Below are positions 8,724 through 17,620 of a DNA stretch of 64,000 nucleotides, piece after piece. Location of the stretch: the NCBI GenBank assembly GCA_016930695.1, contig JAFGGD010000049.1, positions 82,992 through 146,991 on the forward strand. Reading direction: 5' to 3'. Position 1 is the first letter of the stretch. Every line of letters starts with the position of its first letter. This DNA comes from Candidatus Eisenbacteria bacterium. GTDB taxonomy: Bacteria; Orphanbacterota; Orphanbacteria; Orphanbacterales; Orphanbacteraceae. Position numbers and translations under genes: made by a program. Below the pieces are notes generated by a model. That model saw only the letters and a list, made by a program, of their open reading frames with translations. It searched no databases and had not been told where the DNA came from.

Positions 8724-9995
8724 TTGAACAGCGAAGATCGATTGCGCAAGGGGATCAGGCGGACCGAACCGGATCGCCCCCGGCCTCTCGCCGACGCGGT
8801 GCTCCGTCTCATCTGGCGGGAACAACGGATCTCGCGGGCCGAGATCGCCCGGAGGGCGGCCCTCTCCCGGTCCACGGCGTCGGAGATCGTCGGTGAGATC
8901 CTCCCCACCGGGCTCGTCGCCGAGGGGGGAGTCGGGGAGTCCCGCGGGGGACGACGGCCGATCGTTCTCGAGTTCCAGGACGAGTCGTGCGTCATCATCG
9001 GCGTCGAGATGGGCGCGAATCACGTGGCGGCGGCGCTCACCGACCTCCGGGGGAACGTGCTCGCCTGGGAGTCGCGGGACCACCCGGTCCGCACCGATCC
9101 CGCGGGGAGCCGCGCGCTGATCGCCGATCTCGTCGCCGCCTGCCTCGCGTCGGAGCCGCACGGGGGAAAGCCGCTCGTCGGGATCGGCGTCGCCGTTCCG
9201 AGCCCCATCGATCCGTCCCGGCCGGACGCCCTGTCGAAGGTCGTTCTTCCCGACTGGGACGGACGGCTCGGTCTCGAGGAACTCCAGGAGCGTTACGGCG
9301 TCCCCCTGCTGGTCGACAACGACGCCAACCTGGGCGCCCTCGCCGAGCACTGGTGGGGCGCGGGCCGCGGCGTCGACGATTTCGCCTACATCAAGGTGGC
9401 GACGGGGATCGGATCGGGGCACGTGATCGGCGGGGAGATCTACCGGGGCGCCACCGGCGTCGCCGGCGAGATCGGCCACCTCGCCATCGACCCGCACGGA
9501 GAACGATGCATCTGCGGGCTCCGGGGTTGCCTCGCCACCCTGGTCGGCGGACCGGCGCTCGTCGCCCGGGCGGCGGCGCTTCGTCCCGAATACCCGGAGA
9601 GCCCGCTCTCTTCGAACAGACCGACGGTCCGCGGAATCGAGGACGGCGCCCTCGCGGGCGATCCTCTCGCCCTCCGGATCGTGCGCGAGGCGGCGGAGCA
9701 TCTGGGCATCGCCGTGGCGGGCCTCATCAACGTCATGAATCCTTCCCTCGTGGTCATCGCGGGCGATCTCGCCCGCGTGGGCGAACCCCTCCTCGAACCA
9801 CTCCGGGAGATGATCAAAACGCGAACCCTGATCAGCTCCGTCGCCGCCGCCGAGATCCGGGCGAGCGAACTGGGACCGCGGTCGGTCGCCGTCGGCGCCG
9901 CCACCCTCGTGCTCAAGACCGCCCTTTCCGATTCGCGGCTCTTCCCGGCGATCGCGGTCGAAACCGAAAAGACGGCGGAGGACGCGGCCCGATGA
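8724..9995 (+). CDS. ROK-family transcriptional regulator
   Basis: TTG start with TAGGAGA eight bases upstream; 423 residues. The N-terminal winged helix (about 25-85, RISRAEIARRAALSRSTASE) is followed by a sugar-kinase-like ROK domain with GVEMGANHVAAALTD, VDNDANLGAL and ATGIGSGHVIGGEIY. The ROK zinc motif is GEIGHL followed by CICGLRGCLAT (His plus three Cys). ROK repressors such as NagC, Mlc and XylR bind operators and release them on binding a sugar. It shares an operon with a glucan-binding lipoprotein upstream and, by an ATGA overlap, a GH16 downstream. It is the only regulator in the glucan locus and the best candidate to bind the GTTCGG-type operators found at five promoters, including its own. 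Confidence 0.93.
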   Translation: MNSEDRLRKGIRRTEPDRPRPLADAVLRLIWREQRISRAEIARRAALSRSTASEIVGEILPTGLVAEGGVGESRGGRRPIVLEFQDESCVIIGVEMGANHVAAALTDLRGNVLAWESRDHPVRTDPAGSRALIADLVAACLASEPHGGKPLVGIGVAVPSPIDPSRPDALSKVVLPDWDGRLGLEELQERYGVPLLVDNDANLGALAEHWWGAGRGVDDFAYIKVATGIGSGHVIGGEIYRGATGVAGEIGHLAIDPHGERCICGLRGCLATLVGGPALVARAAALRPEYPESPLSSNRPTVRGIEDGALAGDPLALRIVREAAEHLGIAVAGLINVMNPSLVVIAGDLARVGEPLLEPLREMIKTRTLISSVAAAEIRASELGPRSVAVGAATLVLKTALSDSRLFPAIAVETEKTAEDAAR

Positions 9996-10801
9996 GCGCC
10001 CGTCTCCGCGCGGCCTGCGTCCTGCTCGCGGGGATCCTCTGTTTCGGAGGGCGTTGCGGGACGGACCCGACGGAGGTGTCTCTCGTCTTTCAGGACGAGT
10101 TCGACGGCGCCGCCGGCCGGTCGCCGGACCCGGCCAAGTGGACCTACGACATCGGCACGGACTGGGGGAACGCCCAGCTCGAGTACGACACGAACCGTTC
10201 CGAGAACGTCTCGCTCGACGGGGAGGGCCGTCTCGCGATCATCGCCCGGGAGGAGGAGTACCGGGGGCGGGCCTACACGTCGGCGCGCATCAAGACCCAG
10301 GGGCTCTTCCAGAAAACGCGGGGGCGTTTCGAGGCGCGCATCAAGCTCCCCGTCGGACAGGGGCTCTGGCCCGCCTTCTGGCTCCTCGGCGCGAACATCG
10401 GAACGGTCGGCTGGCCGGAGTGCGGGGAGATCGACATCATGGAGTACCGTGGGCAGGAACGGCGCGTCGTCCACGGCAGTCTCCACGGCCCCGGCTACTC
10501 CGGAGGCTCGGCCCGCTCCGCCTCCTATGAACTGTCCGAGGGATCTTTCGACGAGGACTTCCACGTCTTCGCGGTCGATTGGGACGAGGACGGCATCACC
10601 TGGTCCGTCGACGGCGACGACTATCAGACCATCCGGCCGGGGGATCTTCCCGCCGGGACGCGCTGGGTCTTCAACGACCCCTTCTTCATCATCCTGAACG
10701 TCGCCGTGGGAGGCAACTATGTCGGTCCGCCGAACGCATCGACCGTCTTCCCGCAGACCATGCTCGTCGACTGGGTCCGCGTCTACGGGTCCGATTCCTG
10801 A
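9992..10801 (+). CDS. GH16 beta-glucanase, short single-domain form
   Basis: ATG overlaps the TGA of the ROK gene (ATGA, 9992-9995), so translation is probably coupled. The protein has 269 residues, almost all catalytic domain. The motif CGEIDIMEY gives Glu146 as nucleophile and Glu151 as acid/base. Substrate-side features typical of laminarinases are present (GLWPAFWLLG, DWVRVYG at the end). The N-terminus is a short export signal (CVLLAGILCFGGRC). It contains cysteines but no standard lipobox, so periplasmic or membrane-attached location is open. It lacks the C-terminal tails of the other GH16 proteins here, consistent with a periplasmic enzyme that trims oligosaccharides before uptake by the symporter encoded next. 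Confidence 0.9.
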   Translation: MSARLRAACVLLAGILCFGGRCGTDPTEVSLVFQDEFDGAAGRSPDPAKWTYDIGTDWGNAQLEYDTNRSENVSLDGEGRLAIIAREEEYRGRAYTSARIKTQGLFQKTRGRFEARIKLPVGQGLWPAFWLLGANIGTVGWPECGEIDIMEYRGQERRVVHGSLHGPGYSGGSARSASYELSEGSFDEDFHVFAVDWDEDGITWSVDGDDYQTIRPGDLPAGTRWVFNDPFFIILNVAVGGNYVGPPNASTVFPQTMLVDWVRVYGSDS

Positions 10802-10864
10802 TCCCGCCCCCGACGGCGCCGCCGCGCGGATCGCGAGATCCGGACGGCCGATCGAGGTGATCCC

Positions 10865-12346
10865 ATGAGCCCTCCCTCCCACGTCCCGACCGCTCCCGAA
10901 GACCGCATTCCGTTCCCCCATAAGCTGACCTACGCCGCCGGCGCCTTCGTGAACAACCTGCTGGCCGCGGCGAGCGGCGGCATGATGATCGTCCTGAACC
11001 TGGGGCTCGGCATGAACCCGGTGCTGGTGGGCCTGCTCGGCGCGCTGCCGCGCTTCACCGACGCCCTGACCGATCCACTCATGGGATTCATCTCCGACAA
11101 CACCCGGAGCCGCTGGGGCCGTCGCCGCCCCTATATCTTCGGCGGCGCCATCGCCGCGGGCCTGCTCTTCGCCCTTCTCTGGCAGCTCCCGGAGGGGCGG
11201 AGCGAGACCTTCTACTTCGTCTGGTTCCTCGCCGGCTCGATCCTCTTCTACATGGGGTACACGGTGTTCGCCACCCCCTGGGTCGCCCTCGGATACGAGC
11301 TGACCCCCGACTACCACGAGCGGACCCGGCTGATGGGAACGCAGAACTTCATCGCCCAGCTCGCCTACGTGGTCTCCCCCTGGTTCCTCTGGATCATGAA
11401 CTCGGGGACGTTCTTCCGCAACGCCGCGGGCGAACCGGACCAGGTGGCCGGGGCGGCGGGGCTGGCGGTCGTGATCGCCGTGGTGGCGATCGGCCTGGGA
11501 ATCCTGCCGGGGATCTTCCTGCGCGAGCGCATGCGGGCCCTCGCCGAGGCGGAGTCCGGAACCGGGCGGAGTCTCAAGCAGAACCTGGCCGAGTTCTTCC
11601 ATGGCTTCGGCGTCACCCTGGCCAACCGTTCGTTCCTCAAGCTCTGCGCCGCCACCTTCCTGATCTTCAACGGGTTCATTCTCATCTCGTCCTTCGCCTT
11701 CTACGTGATCATCTATTACGTCTGCACCGGCGACCAGACCGAGGGGGCCAAGTACGCCGGATGGGCCGGCTCGGTGGGGGCGGTCTCCACCTTCGCCGTG
11801 GTGGCCTTCATCACCTGGCTCGGCACGCGGATCGGCAAGCGGCGCGCCTTCTTCGTCTCCACCGGCGTGTCCATCGTCGGCTACGGGCTGAAGTGGATCT
11901 GCTACAACCCGAACCATCCCTGGCTGGTGATCGTGCCGGCGCCGCTCATGGCCTTCGGCCTCGGCGGACTCTTCACGCTGATGCCCTCGATGGTCGCCGA
12001 CGTGGTGGACACGGACGAGCTGAAGACCCATCAGCGCCGCGAGGGGATGTTCGGGTCCATCTTCTGGTGGACCGTGAAGCTGGGCCTCTCCGCGGCGCTG
12101 GCCGGGGGCGGCTACCTGCTGAACGCGACCGGGTTCGACGTGGCCTACGAGGGGGCGCAGGCGGCGCGGACCATCATTCTCCTGCGCCTCTTCGACGCGG
12201 GCATCCCCATGGTGACATCGGCGATCGCCATCTGGGTGGTGACGACATTCCCGATCACCGAGGAGAAGGCCTACGAGGTGCGCATGGAACTGGAGCGCCG
12301 GCGGGGCCGGGTCGCGCCGGCCGGGGAACCGGACGCCGCCGAATAG
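10865..12346 (+). CDS. GPH-family sugar:cation symporter (MFS superfamily)
   Basis: The protein has 493 residues with about 12 hydrophobic segments. The cytoplasmic loop after the second helix reads DALTDPLMGFISDNTRSRWG followed by RRRPYI, the signature of glycoside-pentoside-hexuronide symporters (MelB/LacS type). No EIIA-like domain is attached. It is the last gene of the operon lipoprotein - ROK - GH16 - symporter and ends at a strong bidirectional terminator. Inferred cargo: beta-gluco-oligosaccharides made by the secreted glucanases. It would replace a SusCD-type or ABC route for crossing the inner membrane; no sugar ABC transporter is present in this window. Confidence 0.9.
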   Translation: MSPPSHVPTAPEDRIPFPHKLTYAAGAFVNNLLAAASGGMMIVLNLGLGMNPVLVGLLGALPRFTDALTDPLMGFISDNTRSRWGRRRPYIFGGAIAAGLLFALLWQLPEGRSETFYFVWFLAGSILFYMGYTVFATPWVALGYELTPDYHERTRLMGTQNFIAQLAYVVSPWFLWIMNSGTFFRNAAGEPDQVAGAAGLAVVIAVVAIGLGILPGIFLRERMRALAEAESGTGRSLKQNLAEFFHGFGVTLANRSFLKLCAATFLIFNGFILISSFAFYVIIYYVCTGDQTEGAKYAGWAGSVGAVSTFAVVAFITWLGTRIGKRRAFFVSTGVSIVGYGLKWICYNPNHPWLVIVPAPLMAFGLGGLFTLMPSMVADVVDTDELKTHQRREGMFGSIFWWTVKLGLSAALAGGGYLLNATGFDVAYEGAQAARTIILLRLFDAGIPMVTSAIAIWVVTTFPITEEKAYEVRMELERRRGRVAPAGEPDAAE

Positions 12347-12372
12347 GAGCGCCGGCGCCCTCTCGGGCGAGG

Positions 12373-12411
12373 AAAAGCCGGGACCGGTTTCGACCGGCCC
12401 CGGCTTCTTTT
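12373..12411. terminator. Bidirectional Rho-independent terminator
   Basis: A 12-bp stem with one mismatch (GCCGGGaCCGGT / ACCGGcCCCGGC) and the stable loop TTCG. It is followed by TTCTTTT on the plus strand and by TTTT on the minus strand. It lies between the convergent symporter (plus) and barrel-glycosidase (minus) genes and can serve both. Confidence 0.92.
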
Positions 12412-12429
12412 ACGCCGCGAATGTTCGCG

Positions 12430-15400
12430 TCAAATGGAGAGGTGCACGTAGGTCCGGATCTCCCACTCGCTCCCGTCGTCCGCGTCGATGGTCGGATCGC
12501 ACTCCCCTTCCGCGTCCAGGCCGGGGCAGTAGCGGTTGGAATGCACGTTCAAGGAGCGCCACGTTCCCCGAATCCCGACACGGGTATTGGGAAGGTCGAA
12601 CCATGCCGGCGCGCCGAGGTTGTAGGACAGATCGCCCATGAGCTGGAGCGGATAGGTCAGGTTGAAGTCGTGGTGGTAGTCATAGGGACCGAAGTCGTCG
12701 ATCCGGACGTACGCGACGTACGCCAACGGTCCGTGATCGAGACGGGCGCCGATCCCGTAACGGTGAATGACGCGGTTCAGCGTCGAATCCTCGCCGTCCG
12801 GATCCCAGCCGTTCGGCTCCGCCGTGCCTGCGTAGATCCCGACGGCCAATCGGGTGCGCGGCGAGATCTTGGAGATGATCCCTAGCTGGGTCTCCCAGAG
12901 CTCCTGAGCCGGCGGCGCGCCGGCGTGCGCGTACTGCGTGACGCCGTCCTCGGCGATGTAGATGGTCGCGTCGCGGGTGGTCTTCATGTCGCGGTAGACG
13001 ATCCCGAGACTCGCGGCGAACCGCGCGTCCTCCCGGACGACGTTGTCCCACGCCCACGCCCATGTGGCGGGGGTCGGATCGTAGGCGATCATCAGCTCGG
13101 CGCCGAACATCTCCCGGTTCCCCAGCACCGCGAAGGGATCGTCCCGCACGTTGCGCGGCCGGCCCGGGGCGGGAACGTCCCCCGGTATCGGTCCCACGAT
13201 CGGTTTCTGGACGAGGATGTTCGGCCCGATCTGGAAGTTCCCCATGTTCACCGCGAGACCGGTCAGGAAGTTCGACTGGTTCCCCGAACCGGAATCCTTC
13301 AAGCCCCAACCGGTGAAGGTGATCGTCTCCGTCGGCCCCGCGTCGGCGACGACCCCCATGTAGGCGCTCTGCGCGTACCAGTGCCACCGCCCCCTCTCCA
13401 GGGTGAGCTTCACCTTGCCGCCGTAGGTGTCCGAGTCGACCACCTCGTCGCGCAGAACCCGGTAGCCCGTCGCCGTCTCCTCGGCGATCTGGAACTGCTC
13501 CCCCACCTTGGTGTTCCCCGACCAGAGCCCGCCCGCCTCGACGCCGAAGGGGCCGAGACTCGTCGCGAACTGGAGCGAGAGCTTCCGCGTCTCCGGCAGG
13601 GGGACGGCGATGGAGGAGGTGGCGGACTCGTTCTTCGCGATGTCCTCGTGGTAGACCACCGTCGCGTCCAGGGGACCGACGTTGCGCCGGTACTTGACGA
13701 GGACCGCCGGGTTGGCGCCCCACCAGAGCTGGGGACCGTAGGCGACCTTCAGCCCCTCGAGGCTCCCCTTGGCGGCGAGCTCGAAACCGACCGGCGCCAT
13801 GCCGTTATAGGTGTCGATGTTTTTCCCGTAATAGGCGTTCCGGTAGAGGCCGAAGAAGTCCCCCTCGAACTGCCAGTGCAGGTGCCCGGTCCGGTAGAAG
13901 CCGTCCAGGAGGAAGTGGCGGTCGTCCCAGCTCATCGACGCCTGGTACACCTTGACCCTCTCCAGGGAGCCCACATCCAGTTCCCCGTCCTCCGACGCGA
14001 CCGTCCGGGAGCGCCCGCGGTTCTCGTAGAAGATCTCGTCGATCGGATTGTCCGGCACGTTTCCGAGGATGTTGACCGAGAACATGCCGGTCACGTTCTC
14101 CGCGGGACGGGCCTCGAACTCCGCGTAGAAGGACTGCAGCTGGTCGAATCCGCGGAAGGCGGGGTAGCTCGTCCCGGGGGTCGCGGAACTCGGCGGCGTG
14201 CTCGTCCGCTCGCCGCCGGTGTTGTAGGTCTCGAACTCCGCGCGGAAGCCGGAGAGGTGGACCCACTCGCGCTTCTCGGCGAGGAGGGCCGCCCCGTCTC
14301 CGCGCGCCTCCAGCGCCGCCGCCGCCGGGTGGATGCCGCCGAAGTGGGCCCGGATCTTCCCGAGGTCGGTGCCGGGGTCATAGGGATCGAGCGCGAAGGC
14401 GCGCCGCAACGCGTAGTAGGCCGCCCGCGGATAGACTTCGTAGAGGCCCCGGTGGTCGGACGGGCCCTTGGCCGTGATCCCCCACCACTCCTCGTTCATG
14501 TTGTTCTCGCCTTCCACGTAGTCCTCGACGTACCCGCCGTTCGGCCAGGACGCGTGGGTGTCGTGAATGTCGAGACGGTCCTCCTGACCGTACTTCCACC
14601 AGCCGTCGCTCCACTGGAAGATGAAACCGCCGATCGCGTTCCCCGCGCGCCCCTTCCCCGAGGATTGCTCGTAGATCTCCTCCCACTGGCCGATGAGATA
14701 GCGCGCCTGCATCTCCTGGTCCTCGCGCATCTCCTTCGCGTTGTAGGCGTCGGCGCCGAACTCGGTGTACATCACCGGGATGTTCATCTTCTTCTTGACC
14801 ACGTCGAAGAGGTCGCGCGACGAGATTCCCCGGTAGACGTTGGTGCCGAAGACGTCCAGGTTTTCGCATTCCTCGGCGATGATGTCGATGTATTGCACGT
14901 CGCCGTTCGCCATCGCCACGGGACGGTGCGGATCGAGACGCTTGATCTCGTCCACGATCTCCCCCATGAGCGAATAGAGGTAGCGCGCGCGCGCGGCGTC
15001 CCTCTCCCCCGCGGGAAGCGCCTCGATCTCGAAGGAACTCCAGGAGAGCCCGTAGTTGTTCTCGTTTCCGAGGAGCCACATCAGCACGCCGGGAACGCCG
15101 CGGAACTCCTCCACCAGCGCGCGGATGTCCGCCTTCACGGCGGCGCGGAGACGCGCGTCCGAATAGTCCACCATCGGAATCCAGACGCCGTCCAGGGTGT
15201 AGCCGTACCGCGCCACCAGGGGATTGACGACGGTGTAGATGCCGTAGCGCTCGTAGATGAAGCGCACCCAGCGGGGCGGAATCCCGGCGTACTGGCGGAT
15301 CGCGTTCACCCCCATCTCCCGGAGAAGGGGCATCTCCCGGGCGAGGGCCGCCTCGATCACGTCGTCCGGCTGATTCCAGAGACTGTAATTGTAATTCTCG

Positions 15401-15615
15401 CCGATCGGCATGTACCCCCAGTTCATGCCGAAGACCATCATCTCCTCGCCCTCCACCAGGAGCCGTTGCCCCTCGTAGTCGGACACCACGCGAACCGAGG
15501 TCCCGCCCGACGGGTCGGCGGCGAAGGCGGGAGAGGCGGGGCCTAAAAAGAGAAACAACATCAGGGCGGCCGCCAGCGGGAACGCGGCGACCCGGATTCT
15601 ACGATTCCTGTTCAC
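12430..15615 (-). CDS. Clan-A glycoside hydrolase (GH2/GH5-like TIM barrel) fused to an outer-membrane beta-barrel
   Basis: The start is GTG at 15615 with GAGGAGGT upstream; 1061 residues; signal peptide ending PASPAFA-AD. Residues about 35-440 form a GH2-type TIM barrel. The acid/base is Glu185 in LLGNENNYG and the nucleophile is Glu285 in MYTEFGADA, about 100 residues apart as expected for clan GH-A. Residues about 490-1061 contain no known enzyme motif but show many amphipathic strands with alternating aromatic/hydrophobic and polar residues, glycine/aspartate turns and a final strand EWEIRTYVHLSI, the look of an outer-membrane barrel. It is co-transcribed with the upstream GH1 gene (20-nt gap). 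A glucosidase anchored by its own barrel would sit at the outer membrane; which face it points to cannot be told. The exact GH family is uncertain. Confidence 0.78.
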   Translation of the reverse strand: MNRNRRIRVAAFPLAAALMLFLFLGPASPAFAADPSGGTSVRVVSDYEGQRLLVEGEEMMVFGMNWGYMPIGENYNYSLWNQPDDVIEAALAREMPLLREMGVNAIRQYAGIPPRWVRFIYERYGIYTVVNPLVARYGYTLDGVWIPMVDYSDARLRAAVKADIRALVEEFRGVPGVLMWLLGNENNYGLSWSSFEIEALPAGERDAARARYLYSLMGEIVDEIKRLDPHRPVAMANGDVQYIDIIAEECENLDVFGTNVYRGISSRDLFDVVKKKMNIPVMYTEFGADAYNAKEMREDQEMQARYLIGQWEEIYEQSSGKGRAGNAIGGFIFQWSDGWWKYGQEDRLDIHDTHASWPNGGYVEDYVEGENNMNEEWWGITAKGPSDHRGLYEVYPRAAYYALRRAFALDPYDPGTDLGKIRAHFGGIHPAAAALEARGDGAALLAEKREWVHLSGFRAEFETYNTGGERTSTPPSSATPGTSYPAFRGFDQLQSFYAEFEARPAENVTGMFSVNILGNVPDNPIDEIFYENRGRSRTVASEDGELDVGSLERVKVYQASMSWDDRHFLLDGFYRTGHLHWQFEGDFFGLYRNAYYGKNIDTYNGMAPVGFELAAKGSLEGLKVAYGPQLWWGANPAVLVKYRRNVGPLDATVVYHEDIAKNESATSSIAVPLPETRKLSLQFATSLGPFGVEAGGLWSGNTKVGEQFQIAEETATGYRVLRDEVVDSDTYGGKVKLTLERGRWHWYAQSAYMGVVADAGPTETITFTGWGLKDSGSGNQSNFLTGLAVNMGNFQIGPNILVQKPIVGPIPGDVPAPGRPRNVRDDPFAVLGNREMFGAELMIAYDPTPATWAWAWDNVVREDARFAASLGIVYRDMKTTRDATIYIAEDGVTQYAHAGAPPAQELWETQLGIISKISPRTRLAVGIYAGTAEPNGWDPDGEDSTLNRVIHRYGIGARLDHGPLAYVAYVRIDDFGPYDYHHDFNLTYPLQLMGDLSYNLGAPAWFDLPNTRVGIRGTWRSLNVHSNRYCPGLDAEGECDPTIDADDGSEWEIRTYVHLSI

Positions 15616-15635
15616 GGGTACCTCCTCAGGGATGA

Positions 15636-17000
15636 TCAGTCGCGACCGTCGACCGCGTTCGCGGCCGCCACGTCCCGATACCACCGGGCGCTCTCTTTCG
15701 CCGTTCTCTCGCCCGTACGGAAATCGACATGAAAGAGGCCGAAGCGTTTCGTGTAGCCGTGGCCCCACTCGAAATTATCCATGAGCGTCCAGGCGAAATA
15801 TCCCCGCAGGGGGACGCCCGCCTCGATCGCCCGGTGCGCCTCCGCCAGGTGGCGCCTCATGTAATCGACGCGCCGCTCGTCCCGGATCCATCCCTCCCCG
15901 TCCGGTTCGTCCGGGAGGGCCGTTCCGTTCTCGGTGATATAGACCGCCGGCGGCCCGTATTCGCGGTGCACGCGGAGGAGGATGTCGTGGAGACCCCGGG
16001 GAAAGACCTCCCACCCCATCAGGTCGAGTTCCTCCTCCGGCGCGCCGGCGAATCCGACCGGCCGGCCGTTCTCGTCGGCCCGCAGCATGGTTCGACTGTA
16101 GTAATTGACGCCCAGAAAATCGAGGGGACTATGGATCTCCTCGAGATCCCCCTCCCGGAGAAAGGGGAGTCCGCCGGGGGGCAGGTGGCCGCGGGCGACG
16201 CGGTCGGCGATCGCGTCCTCCGGGTAGCGCCCCCGGAAGAGGGGATCGAGATACCAACGATTGAAGAATCCGTCGAACCAGCGCGCCGCGTCCCGGTCCC
16301 TTTCGCTCTCCGTCTCGGGCCAGGCGGGCGAGAGATTGAGAACGATGCCGACCTCCGTCTCCGGAACGATCCGCCGGATCGCGGCGGCCGCCCGCCCGTG
16401 GGAGAGGAGCAGATGATGGGCGGTCCGGAGCGCCTCCTCCGGATTCCGCCGGCCCGGCGCGTGCGCTCCTTCCTCGTAGCCGAGCGTGGCGACGCACCAC
16501 GGTTCGTTGTGGGTGGTCCAGTGGCGGACCCTATCGCCGAGCCGTTCGGCGACGGCGGCGGCGTAATCGACGAACGCCCCCACGGTGCTCCGCTCCGGCC
16601 AGCCCCCCCGATCCTGCAGGGCCCGGGGAAGATCCCAATGGTTCAGCGTGAGGAAGGGGACGATTCCCTCTTCAAGTAATCCGTCGACCAGCGCTTCGTA
16701 GAAATCGAGACCGGCGGGGTTCGGCGTTCCCCCTCCGTCGGGAAAGACGCGGGGCCAGGAGACGGAGAAGCGGTAGGCGCCGATGCCGAGCCGCTTCATC
16801 AGCTCCAGATCCTCCCGCCAACGCCGGTAGTGATCGCACGCAGTCCCGGGGTTCGATCCGTCCTCGATGTTTCCGGGGACGGACGCGAAAACGTCCCAGA
16901 TCGACTCCCCCCGACCACCGGCGCTCGGCGAGCCCTCGATCTGCTGGGCCGACGTGGCGACCCCCCAGAGAAACCCCTCGGGGAAGGAACGGCGGCTCAT
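15636..17000 (-). CDS. GH1 beta-glucosidase
   Basis: The protein has 454 residues, the usual length for GH1. The acid/base Glu166 is in THNEPWC (family TFNEP) and the nucleophile Glu357 is in YITENGTA. The N-terminal FPEGFLWGVATSAQQIEG and C-terminal YFAWTLMDNFEW are classic GH1 motifs. No signal peptide, so cytoplasmic. It would release glucose from imported cellobiose- or laminaribiose-type oligosaccharides, in parallel with the phosphorylase encoded divergently. It is first of a two-gene unit with the barrel-fused glycosidase, whose start is 20 bases downstream. Confidence 0.95.
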   Translation of the reverse strand: MSRRSFPEGFLWGVATSAQQIEGSPSAGGRGESIWDVFASVPGNIEDGSNPGTACDHYRRWREDLELMKRLGIGAYRFSVSWPRVFPDGGGTPNPAGLDFYEALVDGLLEEGIVPFLTLNHWDLPRALQDRGGWPERSTVGAFVDYAAAVAERLGDRVRHWTTHNEPWCVATLGYEEGAHAPGRRNPEEALRTAHHLLLSHGRAAAAIRRIVPETEVGIVLNLSPAWPETESERDRDAARWFDGFFNRWYLDPLFRGRYPEDAIADRVARGHLPPGGLPFLREGDLEEIHSPLDFLGVNYYSRTMLRADENGRPVGFAGAPEEELDLMGWEVFPRGLHDILLRVHREYGPPAVYITENGTALPDEPDGEGWIRDERRVDYMRRHLAEAHRAIEAGVPLRGYFAWTLMDNFEWGHGYTKRFGLFHVDFRTGERTAKESARWYRDVAAANAVDGRD

Positions 17001-17106
17001 GACCGGACCGCCGCCGGTCGCTCCGGATGACCCGCCGGGCCGTGACCGCGGTCCCGGAACATATCCGAACCTCCGGTGCTTAAAAGTACTCCTCCGTCAA
17101 AAAACT

Positions 17107-17137
17107 CTTTGTTCGGTTCCCGAACATAGTGTATCAT
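17107..17137 (+). promoter_or_regulatory. Promoter with embedded operator (site C)
   Basis: Plus strand: -35 TTGTTC (17109-17114), 17-bp spacer, -10 TATCAT (17132-17137). The operator GTTCGG-TTC-CCGAAC (17111-17125) overlaps the -35 and fills the spacer. The stretch CGAACATAGTGTAT is identical to that of site D at 26215-26245. It faces GH17 and the GH-Q phosphorylase. Confidence 0.8.
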
Positions 17138-17457
17138 AGAGGCAGTTCTGTCAAGGGATCATTGAAACCCCTTTCGGGTCGGACCGACATTCGAAGGTCC
17201 GAACCCTCGATTCGACCGAAGAGCCCCGCCGGAGCGGTCGCGGAACCCCCGGCGATCATTCGGAAGCACTTAATCCGATTCAGGATAGGCCGTCTTCGCG
17301 GTAGAGGGCGGTCTTCCGATCGGCTCGGGCGGCCATCGTGGGCCGCTTCCCCGGCGAGAGTCGGAAAGAAGTAAACATCAGACGGGATGGGGGAAGCGGA
17401 GAAAAAGCACGCGCCATGGCCCGAGACGGAATAACGGGCTACCGCCGCTCGATCGGC

Positions 17458-17488
17458 TCGGGAATCCGCCTACGTGTTTTTGGAGACA
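17458..17488 (+). repeat. Partial copy of a dispersed repeat
   Basis: Contains CCGCC followed after a few bases by GTTTTTGGAGACA, the core shared with the copies at 34522-34566 and 36696-36750. The match is short (13 exact bases plus flanking similarity), so kinship is tentative. Confidence 0.35.
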
Positions 17489-17620
17489 CATGCGGTCCCG
17501 GCTTCCCGGTCGGACGGGAAAGCAGTGTGGCGCCGCCGCGGACAGGTCGCACCGATTCCCGGTTTTGAAACCTCCGAGGAACGGAACGCCCTCCGCGGGA
17601 AGACCGGAAGGAAAGACATC

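Larger units (their letters stand above)
17001..17620. other. Intergenic region between divergent GH1 and GH17 genes
   Basis: It holds operator-promoter C (17107-17137) facing the GH17 gene, and at 17458-17488 a partial copy of the repeat found at 34522 and 36696. The leader from the promoter to the GH17 start is about 480 bases and contains no convincing gene. No good promoter for the GH1 side was identified. Confidence 0.5.

Noticed and set aside
9440..12031. An 863-codon open frame on the minus strand across the regulator, GH16 and symporter genes
   Set aside because: It runs antisense to three genes with clear families, has His/Asp/Arg-rich low-information sequence and no family motif. 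It is a shadow of GC-rich coding DNA.
12925..15546. An 873-codon plus-strand frame opposite the barrel-fused glycosidase
   Set aside because: Antisense shadow: the minus strand carries the catalytic motifs, signal peptide and ribosome site; the plus frame has none.
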